DNA of 64,000 bases from UKL13-3 sp943369665 (lineage in GTDB: Bacteria; Bacteroidota; Bacteroidia; UKL13-3), in contig CALRNX020000014.1 of the NCBI GenBank assembly GCA_943369665.1, forward strand, positions 1 through 64,000, in the 5' to 3' direction. Below, in pieces: positions 51,893-63,100 of the stretch. How positions within the stretch are numbered: position 1 is the stretch's first letter; the number at the start of each line of letters is the position of its first letter. The notes under the pieces were generated by a model that saw nothing but the letters and a program-made list of their open reading frames with translations, did not search any database and was not told the origin of the DNA. The position numbers and the translations under genes are program-made.

Positions 51893-52513
51893 ATGAGTTT
51901 TTTAACCAATATAAAGCTGGGGAATATTACCAACCTAAGTGATGCTCGTTTTGGAGCGGCTGCGGGTGCAACCTATATCGGGTTTTGTTTCGATCCAACG
52001 AGTGAAAATTATATTACACCGCTTAAAGCCAAAGAAATTATTGATTGGGTTACGGGAAGCTCGGTAGTGGCGGAATTTGGGAGCCAAGGTTTGGATGAAA
52101 TAAAAGATATCAGCGAGCTGTTGAATGTGGATGTGATCGAAGTGAACAACAGGTTATTGCCCGATGAATTGTTGGGTTTGGGTAAACCCATTATTAAAAA
52201 GATTGATGTGACGGTATTTGATACAACGCAATTACAGGTTGAAATTGATGCATACAGAAACGTTGCGGATGCATTTCATTTATACTCGCATGATGAGGAA
52301 AAAGGAATAAACGAAAGCCAATTGAAAAGCTTGTGCCGGGAGGTGAATATTATTTACGGACTTACCCTGAACTTAGAGAACGTATTAAATATAATAGAAT
52401 CGTATAAGCCATTTGCCATCAATGTTTCGGGAGGACAGGAAGAGAAAGCGGGCATCAAAGATTTTGATGAATTGAACGAACTGTTGGAGAAGATCGCTGT
52501 TGAGGACAGATAG
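51893..52513 (+). CDS. TrpF-like (phosphoribosylanthranilate isomerase fold) protein
   Basis: The ATG at 51893 gives 206 residues, MSFLTNIKLGNITNLSDARF. The pattern GNITNLSDARFGAAAGATYIG followed by FCFDPTSENYITP is TrpF-like, and the C-terminus has INVSGGQEEKAGIKDFDEL, like the phosphate-binding loop of TrpF. The catalytic Cys of the KICG motif in TrpF is absent: the same place reads IKLGNI. No other trp genes are near. It may be a non-catalytic or altered-substrate relative; a role in tryptophan synthesis should not be assumed. Confidence 0.8.
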   Translation: MSFLTNIKLGNITNLSDARFGAAAGATYIGFCFDPTSENYITPLKAKEIIDWVTGSSVVAEFGSQGLDEIKDISELLNVDVIEVNNRLLPDELLGLGKPIIKKIDVTVFDTTQLQVEIDAYRNVADAFHLYSHDEEKGINESQLKSLCREVNIIYGLTLNLENVLNIIESYKPFAINVSGGQEEKAGIKDFDELNELLEKIAVEDR

Positions 52514-52557
52514 AAGAGGGTCTTTGCAGAATGCTCAACACAATTAATATAAGCAAT

Positions 52558-53619
52558 ATGAATCGTCACAAAGTTATTGGTGTAATGAGTGGTACATCCA
52601 TGGATGGGCTTGATCTGGCGTATTGCGAATTTGAATTGGTGAACAATCAATGGCAATATGAAATAAAAGCTGCCGAAACGATTCCTTATAATGAAACATG
52701 GCAATTGCGCTTAAGCCAATTGCATAAACAGCCCATGTTTTTATTGCCTAAAACGGATGCTTATTATGGCAAATATATCGGGCAATGCATCAATGATTTT
52801 GTAAAACGAAACACATTGAATGTAGATTTTATTGCATCACACGGGCATACCATTTTTCACAATCCCAAGGAGTATTATACCACGCAAATTGGAAGCGGTC
52901 ATGCAATATATGCCGAAACCGGAATTCCTACGATCTATGATTTTAGGAGCATGGATGTGGCACTTGGCGGACAAGGGGCACCACTTGTTCCAATAGGTGA
53001 TGAATTGTTGTTTGCCGGATACGATGCTTGTTTAAATCTGGGTGGATTTGCTAATATTAGTTTTAACCAAAATGAGAAACGTGTTGCCTTCGATATTTGT
53101 CCATGCAATATTTTATTAAACGAAGTTGCCAAACAAGCAGGTTTGGAGTTTGATGAAAACGGAGCAATGGCTGCCGGAGGAACTGTTGACGGATCCCTTT
53201 TGGAAGCGTTAAACAACTTGCCTTTTTACCAACAACAAGGGGCTAAAAGTTTGGGAAGGGAGTGGGTGGAAACAACGATTTGGCCTATCGTGAAAACATA
53301 TGAATTGACGATTGACGATTTACTGGCTACATTCACACAACATATTACCATTCAAATCGGCAATACAATCCGACAGGTCGATGCACAAACAATTTTAACA
53401 ACAGGTGGTGGTGCATTCAATCGGTTTTTGGTGAAAGAATTAATGAATCACACACAACTTTCTCAAATAGTAATACCGGAACCCCTTTTAATCAATTATA
53501 AAGAAGCAATGGTTTTTGCGTTCTTAGGGCTGAGAAGAAAACTGAACCAGGTAAACGCCCTTAAAGAGGTAACCGGAGCCAGGCAAAATAGTATTGGAGG
53601 AGTAATGGTTGGGTTCTAA
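52558..53619 (+). CDS. anmK: Anhydro-N-acetylmuramic acid kinase
   Basis: The 353-residue protein (ATG at 52558, with another ATG at 52531 possible) begins KVIGVMSGTSMDGLDLAYCE, the AnmK phosphate-binding loop. It continues with IASHGHTIFHNP, GQGAPLVPIGDELLF and TTGGGAFNRFLVKELM. It phosphorylates 1,6-anhydro-N-acetylmuramic acid while opening the anhydro ring, to recycle cell-wall sugar. The start at 52558 leaves the family's usual few residues before the loop. Confidence 0.94.
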   Translation: MNRHKVIGVMSGTSMDGLDLAYCEFELVNNQWQYEIKAAETIPYNETWQLRLSQLHKQPMFLLPKTDAYYGKYIGQCINDFVKRNTLNVDFIASHGHTIFHNPKEYYTTQIGSGHAIYAETGIPTIYDFRSMDVALGGQGAPLVPIGDELLFAGYDACLNLGGFANISFNQNEKRVAFDICPCNILLNEVAKQAGLEFDENGAMAAGGTVDGSLLEALNNLPFYQQQGAKSLGREWVETTIWPIVKTYELTIDDLLATFTQHITIQIGNTIRQVDAQTILTTGGGAFNRFLVKELMNHTQLSQIVIPEPLLINYKEAMVFAFLGLRRKLNQVNALKEVTGARQNSIGGVMVGF

Positions 53620-54143
53620 AGCCAATTTCATTCGATTTATACAGGTGGCAGCAGCTTTTTAATGTAAATTTAATGACAAAATAATTAAGCATAGCCTCAG
53701 ATCTTCCTTATTATTGCCGTAAATCGTCTTTTGATAATTATTTTCAAAGTATCTTATTAAGCAGGCCTTTATTGTTCATCCCTTATGAATATTGACTTGT
53801 TAACGATGTTGAATAGCTATGAATGCGTTTAACTTTCACGATAGATACTATTCCTATCTATTTGAGGGTGTCTACTATTTGTTATATTTGAGGTCGTTAT
53901 GTGTATTTTTTTTCATCGTATTTTAATGTTAGGGTAGTTTACTTTGCACTATATATGCAAAATAAATAGCCGAATAAAAAAATAAATGAACATAAAATAA
54001 GTTTAAACGGTAATTTGTTCGTCTCATACCTCTCTGGAATGTACCGTAATTCATTGCAAAAACGCTAAAAACTAATGAGTACGTTTCTACGTACATGAGT
54101 CACTTTCTTGTTTTTGCATGCAACTTGATCAGATAAATTATAT
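53620..54143 (+). other. 524-bp AT-rich intergenic region upstream of the giant gene
   Basis: I see no ORF or RNA gene here. It contains a promoter candidate (53861-53890), a TTTGCA...TGCAAA dyad at 53943-53961, a GTACGTTTCTACGTAC dyad near 54080-54095 and a perfect TTGCATGCAA palindrome at 54114-54123. It is a long, palindrome-rich leader that suggests regulated expression. Confidence 0.6.
53861..53890 (+). promoter_or_regulatory. Candidate promoter of the giant surface protein gene
   Basis: TTTG at 53861-53864 and TATATTTG at 53883-53890 (18-bp spacing) would give a leader of about 245 nt. Confidence 0.45.
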
Positions 54144-57100
54144 ATGTATAAAAAAGTACTAAGTAATTCAAGCCCCGTATTTGTGAGGGCAGTAATTGTT
54201 TTTTTATTGTTAGCCAGTTTTCAGGTAAGCGTAAAAGCTGCTACTATCGAAAGCACAGCAACGGGCGGATTGTGGACTGACGGATCCACCTGGATAGGGG
54301 GTGTTGCTCCTGTTGCCACAGATGATGTGATTATTTCCACTACCGGTGGAAATTCGGTAACCCTGGGGGCTCCAACAACCTGTGCGGCTTTAACTATTAA
54401 TTTTGATGCTTCACTTATTGCAGGTGCCAATTTGCTAACATTAACAGGGAATTTTAATATTATCGGTACATTTTCGAGCACAACAGGGGGGGTAACATTT
54501 ACCGGAACAGGAACACAAAGTATCTCGGGATTTACTACAACTGGTAATATAAACATGACCAAAACCGGTGGTGTTGCCACTCTGGTGGGTGGCATAAACG
54601 CTGCGGCTTTGATTATAAATGGACCAGGAGGAACACTTAATTTGGGAACAGGCCGTACACACACATTTACAGGAGATATAATCTTAACAGCAGGAACATT
54701 AGAGGGAGGGGCGAGTACCTTAAATGCCAATTCAACAAGTGCAACGGCATGGAGCGGAACAGGAAGCAATTTTGAGGAAGGAACAAGTACGGTGGTTTTA
54801 GGGGGTGCTGCCCAAACCATTGCTACCACAACTACATTTTTTAACCTTACGCTTGGAGGTTCTGGAGCTAAAACGTTTGGAGCGGGAACCACTACTACCA
54901 TAGAAGGAACGCATACTATTGCAAATGGAACAGCAACCAATGTGTTTACGGGTTCCATTGTATACGGAGCATCTGCAGCTTTGCGGTATAATGTCGGAGC
55001 TTTGAACAGAACGGTTTCTACCGAATGGCCAACTCCGTTTTTGGGCACGGGTGGTGTTGAAATTGATGGAACAGCGCCCGGTACAATCACACTTAATGGT
55101 TCAAAAGTTTTAGGAAACAATACAAATGTGCCATTAACGATCAATTCGGGGGCCGTTTTAGCAGCAGGAGCCAACGGACTTACTTTTCATGGAGATTTTA
55201 TCAATAACGGAACACTAACAAGTACAGGAGCCATTACGATAGCAGGTACAGTTCCAACGCAAAACATTTCCGGGTTCACTACTACGGGAGCGGTTTCATT
55301 AACCAAAACTGGCGGCACCGCTAATTTAACAAGCAATGTAGGAGCGGCAAGTTTAACACTGAATGGTGCAGGCGGTACATTAGACCTGGGATCGGCAACG
55401 CATACTTTCACCGGAGCGGTAACACTTACCAATGGAACATTATTGGGAAGTACGGCTACACTGAGTTTTGCAGGTAATTTATCGGGAGCGGCAACGTTTA
55501 CTCCCAATGCATGTAATATTATTATTGCGGGAGGAGCCACACAGAGTATACTTGGTTTTACCACAACCGGAAATATTACCGTAACTAAAAATGCTGCGGC
55601 TACAGCAACGTTTACTGGAAATGTAAATGCTAACTCTTTAATCATGGCTGCATTGAATGCTAGTGGTCAGCTTAACCTTGGTTCCGGTTTAACGCATACA
55701 TTTACCGGGGTACTAACAAGGACAGCTGGGATTTTAAATTGCGGTAGCAGTACCATTAATTTTACAGGTACGGGTACTGTTATAACGGGAACCGGGGCAA
55801 CTTTTACCCCAAGTACGAGCACCGTGGTTTTAGCGGGAGCAGCTCAAACTGTGGCAAACACAATTGCATTTAACAATATAACGTTTGCCGGTAACGGTCC
55901 CAAAACATTTGCATCCGGAATTACGGCTACCATCAATGGGATTTTTTCAATCGAGAATGGGACAAATGCCAATGTATTTACTGGTGCAACGGTAACATAT
56001 GCCGGAACGTCAAGTTTGCGCTATAATGCAGGATCGGCAAATAGAACTGTGGGTGGTGAATGGATCACAACATTTCTAGGTACGGGAGGCGTAGTCATAG
56101 GTGGAACAGGCATCATTACATTGAATGCAGCAAAAACATTGGGTACAAATACGCAAGCTCCGTTAACCATTAGCAGTGGGGCTACCCTGGCAACAGGGAA
56201 TTTCGGCTTAACATTCAATGGAGATTTTGTGAATAATGGAACACTCACAGCAGGTAGTTCTCCTATTGTATTAACGGGCACACTGATTAGCCAAAATATT
56301 GCGGGCTTTACTACTACGGGAATGGTTTCAATGACTAAAACTGCAGGTACTGCTACATTTACAGGTAATGTGAACGCAGGAGCCTTAACTACAAACGGAA
56401 ATGGAGGAACGCTCCACCTTGGAACGGCACTTAGTCACACATTTTCGGGTACCTGGACAAGGTCAAACGGTACTTTAAATGGGGGGTCCAGTGTTGTCGA
56501 TTTTTCAAATACAACGGCCTTTAGCGGAACAACCGGAACGTTCACTGCAGGTACCGGAACAGTTATTTTTAGTGGTGCAGCGCAAGCTTGCCCGGTACTT
56601 GCCTTTAATAATTTAACGTTATCGGGTTCGGGTATAAAAACATTTTCAACGACACCCACTGTAAATGGAATATTATCATTAGAGGGTACTGCAACTGTTG
56701 TGGTAACTACCGGTGTTGTAACATATGGCCCAGAGGCAACCCTGAGGTTTAACAAAACAACGTCATATACTACAACAGCAGAAGAGTTTACTTCACCTTT
56801 TGTTTCTCGTGGGGGAGTAATCATTGCAGGTACAGGTGCAATAACCTTGAATGGTGCTAAAAATATTACGTATAAATTGAATATTAATACGGGTGCAACA
56901 ATCAATTTAGGCACCGGATTAACCCATAATTGTAAAGGACTTATAAGAGGACCGGGATTGGTAGAGGCAGGAACATTTGGGGGAACAACATCGGGAGCAA
57001 CAACGATAGATCCAACTTATTTTGCCACTGCAACGGGTACAATTATATCATCGAGTCCAACGGCAACCTGGGATATTACCAAGGGTTCAACAGATTGGCA

Positions 57101-60100
57101 ATTGAACAGCAATTGGATTGAAGGAGCAAGGCCGGATGCCACAACGGATGCAATTATACCGGCAGGTGGAACACAACCAACACTTACTGCTGCCGCAATC
57201 ACAAAAGATCTTACCATTGATCCGGGAGCAACGGTTACTTCTGCGGGTTTTCAATTAAGCATCAACGGAAATTTGGTGAACAATGGAACGTTAACATTGT
57301 CTTCTTCTCCGGTTGTAATTGCAGGTACCTTAACACAAAGCATTGCCGGATTTACCACCACAGGTACAGTTTCATGCACCAAAACTGCTAGTGTTGCAAC
57401 ATTTGCAGGAAACATAAGTGCAAATGCTTTAACGGTAAACGGGTCGGGTGGGACACTTAACCTGGGAACATCGTTGACGCATGCAGTTAATGGAAATATT
57501 ACCATCACTGCAGGAACATTAAATGGAGGTTCTTCATCGATGGAATGTAGTGGAAATATTTCTGGCGCGGGAACTTTTACGGGTAATGCCATGAGTTTAG
57601 TATTATCCGGAACGAGTGCTCAGGCAATATCATCAAGTCCAACACCATTTACCACTACAGGTAGTATAACCATGACTAAAACCGGTGGCACCGCAACTTT
57701 AGGTGTAAACATAACCGCAGGTGCGTTAACCATTAATGGAGCAGGTGGAACCCTTAATTTAGGAACAAGCAGAACGCATACTTTTTCGGGAGATATAACT
57801 TTAACCAACGGTACACTGGAAGGCGGAACCACCACTACGTTAAATGCAAATTCATCAACAGCAACAGCATGGACCGGAACGGGGGGCAGTTTTTCGGCAG
57901 GTACCGGAACGGTCGTTTTGGGTGGGGGTGCACAAACCATTAATACAACCACAATATTTAACAATCTTACATTGGGAGGTACGGGAGTGAAGACTTTTGC
58001 TAGCGGAACCACCATTACAATTAATGGTACGCATACGATCGCAAATGCGACAAACGTGAATGTTTTTACGGGAGCAACAATCCTATATGGCGCTTCAGCA
58101 GGGCTGACATATAATGCGGGTGCATCGGCCAGAACAACAAGCAATGAATGGCCTACGCCATTTACAGGTACAGGAGGAATTACCATTAGTGGAACGGGTG
58201 CAATTTCCTTGAACGGACCAAAAGTGCTTAATGATAATGTTCCGTTGACGATAAGTTCAGGAGCAACCTTAACACCCGGAGCGAATTTACTTACACTGGG
58301 GGGTAATTTTACAAGACTGGGAACCTTAACAAGTGGTACAGGCGGTATAACAATTGCGGGAACAGCAAACCAATCAATATCTGGAGGATTTACCACAACG
58401 GGTCCAATTACAATGACTAAAACGGGAGCCACTGCTACCTTTACAAGTGGCATCACAAGTGCTGCGAGTTTGACTTTAAATGGAACTGGAGGAACACTTG
58501 CTTTGGGCGCTTTTACACACGTTGTAACAGGAGCCGTAACACTTACCAATGGTACGCTTGATGCCAGCAGTGCAACCTTAAATGTAGGGGGGAGTTTTAC
58601 CAGAACAAGTGGAACATTGGTATCCACAGCCATGAATTTAGGTCTTACGGGTACAGCTGCGCAAAGCATTATGGGTTTTACCACAACAGGAAATGTAATC
58701 ATGAGCAAAACGGCTTTGTCAGCTACTTTTACCGGAAATGTGAGTGCCGGAGCATTAACCATTAATGGAGCTGGAGGTACGCTTAATCTGGGAGCAGGCC
58801 TAACGCACACTTTTTCGGGAACATGGACCCGAACCAATGGAACATTGGATGGAGGGAGCAGTACAATTAATTTTTCAGCAGGAGGCTCCTTTATTTCGGG
58901 TTCGGGAGGCACTTTTACCGCGGGTACCGGCACTGTAAATTATTCGGGAGCAGCTCAAACAGTAGGCGACCTTACTTACAACAATCTTACACTCAGTGGA
59001 AGTGGAGTAAAAACGACATCAATGTCGGTAACAGTAAATAAAATATTTTCATTAGAAGGTACTGCTACGGTATCAGCGCCTTTTACGTATAGTGGTGATG
59101 CAACTTTGCGTTATAATAAGTCAGCTCCTTATACGACTACAACAAATGAATTTCCGGCTGTATTTTTAGGCCTTGGGGGAGTAATTAATGCTGGAACGGG
59201 TATTATTACATTTGATGATAACAAAACAATTATTGCGCCTTTGGTTATCAATAATGGTAGCCAGATTGATCTTGGCAATTTTACCGGACACTCTTCAAAA
59301 GGGCTTACCTTAGGGGGCGTTGTACAATCCGTTGGTTCATATGGAGGCACTACCTCTGCTGCTACAAATATCAATGCTACTTTTTTTGCAACGGCTACGG
59401 GCCAAATTGCTGTTACCAATCCTGCTGCATCATGGTTAGGCCTTACTTCTGATTGGTCTGATCCCGCAAACTGGTCGGGCAATGAAGTTCCAAACTTTAG
59501 TTTGGATGTAACCATCAATAGTGGTACACCGCAACAACCAATACTAACATCTAATGTTGAGACAGGAGATTTGATTATTAATGCGGGGGCAACATTAACT
59601 TCAGCGGGTTTTCAAATATCAATATATGGAGACTATACTGCAACCGGAACAGCAATACTGAGCAACTCCCCTATTGTGTTAACAGGAATTTTTAACCAAA
59701 ACATTGGTGCACTCACCACTACAGGAAATGTGAGTATGACCAAAACGGGCGGAACAGCAACCTTTACCGGAAACATCAGTGCAGGTTCATTGATCCTGAA
59801 TGGAACAGGTGGAACGCTTAATTTAGGATTGGCGCGCACACATACATTTACAGGTGATATTACACAAACAGCCGGAACATTAGTAGGAAATACATCCAAT
59901 ATTGTAGTAGCGGGAACGGCTGCACAAAGTATTGCAGGACTAACAACAACCGGGGCAATATCATCTACCAAAACGGGCGGAACAGCAGCCTTCACCGGAA
60001 ACATAAATGCTGCTTCCATAACTGTAAATGGAACAGGAGGCACTTTAAACTTAGGAGCCGGTCTTACACATACAATTTCGGGTAACACCGCTGTAACGTT

Positions 60101-63100
60101 GGGTACCTTAAATGGTGGTAGTTCAACATTAATATTGTCGGGTAGCTTAACCAATGCAGCAACATTAACGGGTAATGCGATGAACTTAACCATGGCTGGA
60201 ACCGGGGCACAGAATATTGCAGGATTTACCACAACGGGAACAATTACTTCTACCAAAACAGCTTCAACCGCAACCTTTACCGGAAATATAAGTGCGGGTG
60301 CAATAACGGTGAATGGAACAGGAGGAACAGTAAGCTTAGGTGCAGGTTTAACACATACGGTAAGTGGAAATGTTGCTGTAACATTGGGCACTTTAAATGG
60401 AGCAACATCAACACTCGTATTATCGGGAAATTTAACAGCAGCTGGAACCCTAACAGGAACAAGTATGAATTTAACATTAACCGGAACGGCCGCTCAGAGT
60501 ATAATTGGCTTTACCACTTTGGGAAATGTGTTAATGGCAAAAACAGCGGGAACGGCAACGCTTGCGGGTAATATTAGTGTTGCAGGATTAACGCTAAATG
60601 GATTAGGAGGAACGTTGGATTTTGGCCCTGCAAGAACCCATACTTTTACAGGTAATATTGTTGTTGCTAATGGAACGCTTAATGCGAATACTTCCAATAT
60701 TGTTTTAGCCGGAACAACAGCACAAAGTGTAGCGGGTTTCACCACTACTGGAACTGTGAGCATGACTAAAACTGCAGGCGCAATAGCAACCTTTACAGGG
60801 TCGGTGAATGCTGGTGGGCTAACGTTAAATGGGTTAGGAGGAACACTTCACCTGGGCAATGCATTAAACCATACTTTTTCGGGAACATGGACGCGAACCA
60901 ATGGAACATTGGATGGAGGAACAAGTACAATTAATTTTACAGCACCCGGCACATTTATTTCAGGGTCGGTAGGTTCTTTTGTACCCAATGCCGGAACGGT
61001 TAATTATTCAAACCCTGGAGCTCAAACGGTAGGCCAGTTTACCTATTACAACCTTACTTTAAGTGGAGGTGGTGTTAAAACAACAACTTCTGTTACCGTT
61101 ACCGAAGTGTTTTCTTTGGAGGGAACAGCAACCGTTTCGGCACCGATCACTTATGGGAGCTCGGCAACATTGCAGTACAATAAACCATCAAGTTACACCA
61201 CCACCACCAATGAGTTTCCTGCTACGTTTGCCGGTTCGGGAGGGGTAAATATTTTAGGTGCGGGTACCATCATTTTCGATGCGGCTAAAACGATTTCGGC
61301 AACACTTACAATTAACAGCGGATCTACGGTAGACCTGAATGGCATAACAGGTCATGTTTGCAACGGGTTGGTATTTGATATTGCACTTCAGTCTGCTGTT
61401 GGAACATATGGAAGAACAGGGTCGGGGGCAACAAATATCAATGATGTGTTTTTTGCGGCAGCATCAAGTGGTACTATTTTGCTAAATGTTTCTACCACAA
61501 ATTGGATTGGAACAACCTTCGATTGGACAGACCCATTAAACTGGTCGAGTGGCGTACCCACTTCTATTAGTGATGTGGTCATCCCTTCCGGTGTTCCCAA
61601 CCAACCAATAATTACATCAAATGCTGAATGCCGTGATTTAACCATTAACACTTCGGCTTCAGTTACGGCCTCGGCTGTTCAGATAACACTTTATGGAAAC
61701 TTTATCAATAACGGAACCGCAAATTTGGGCAGTTCGCCACTTATTATTACAGGAACAGCTAATCAAACCATTAATCCATTTACGACCACGGGTAATGTAT
61801 CTGTAACAAAATTAGGAGGAACAGCAACAGTAACCAATAACTTAAGTATTGGAGGGCTTACGATAAACGGAGCGGGCGGAACGCTTAATTTAGGTTCAGG
61901 TTTTACACATACGATATCAGGAGATATAATTGTGAGTGCCGGTACATTAATCGTTAATAATTCCAATATTGTTTTGACCGGAACAGCTGTGCAAAATATT
62001 GCAGGCTTTACGACCACCGGAATAGTAAACAGTACAAAAACCGGAGGTACAGCAACCTTAACGGGTAATCTAAATGCGGCTGCTTTGACAATAAACGGAG
62101 TGGGGGGAACTGTAGATTTAGGATCATCATTAACCCATACGATTCCTGGTGATATTACCCTAACAAATGGAACATTGGATGGAGGATCAAGTACCCTGAA
62201 TTTAGGAGGTAATATTTCGGGAGCGGGAACATTTGCTGGTAATGCTTCCAATATTACACTTACCGGAAGCTCAACTCAGAATATTGTTGGGTTTACCACT
62301 ACAGGGAATATTAATATTATCAAAACCGGAGGAACCGCAACATTTGGTGGGAATGTAAATGCTGGGGCTTTAACCCTAAACGGATCGGGTTCGATCCTTG
62401 ACTTAGGAACAGGTCGCACACATACTTTTACCGGAGATATAACTTTAACGGACGGAACATTAATCGGAGGAAACAATACCATAAATGTAAACGCATCATC
62501 AACTACTGCTTGGACAGGTACCGGAAGTAACTTTGATGCAGGAACGAGTACTGTGGTTTTCGGAGGAGGCGCACAAACAATTAATACCTCCACCATATTT
62601 AATAACCTAACATTGGCAGGTTCGGATGTTAAAACATTTGCAAACGGAACGATTATCACCATCAACGCTATTCATCAAATTGCCAATGGTGCAAATATGA
62701 ATGACTTTACCGGAGCTACTATTGTTTATGGTTCGGGGGCAACAATACGCTACAATGCCGGAACAGCCAGCAGAACAGTTTCTGCCGAATGGCCGGCTAC
62801 ATTTACCAGTACCGGAGGTGTTATCATAGATGGAACAGGACCTGGAGTTATAACACTGAATGAAGCAAAACAATTGGGCAATAACACCAATGTAGTGCTT
62901 ACGATAAACGCTGGTGCAACATTGGCTACCAATAATTTTGGTTTAACCTTTCATGGAAACTTTGTAAACAATGGAACATTTACCGCGGGAAGTTCTGCCA
63001 TCACATTAGCAGGAACCACGGCAACCCAAAGTATTCCGGCAATAACAACTACCGGGAATATAACTACAACTAAAACGTCTGGAACAGCAACCTTTGGTGG

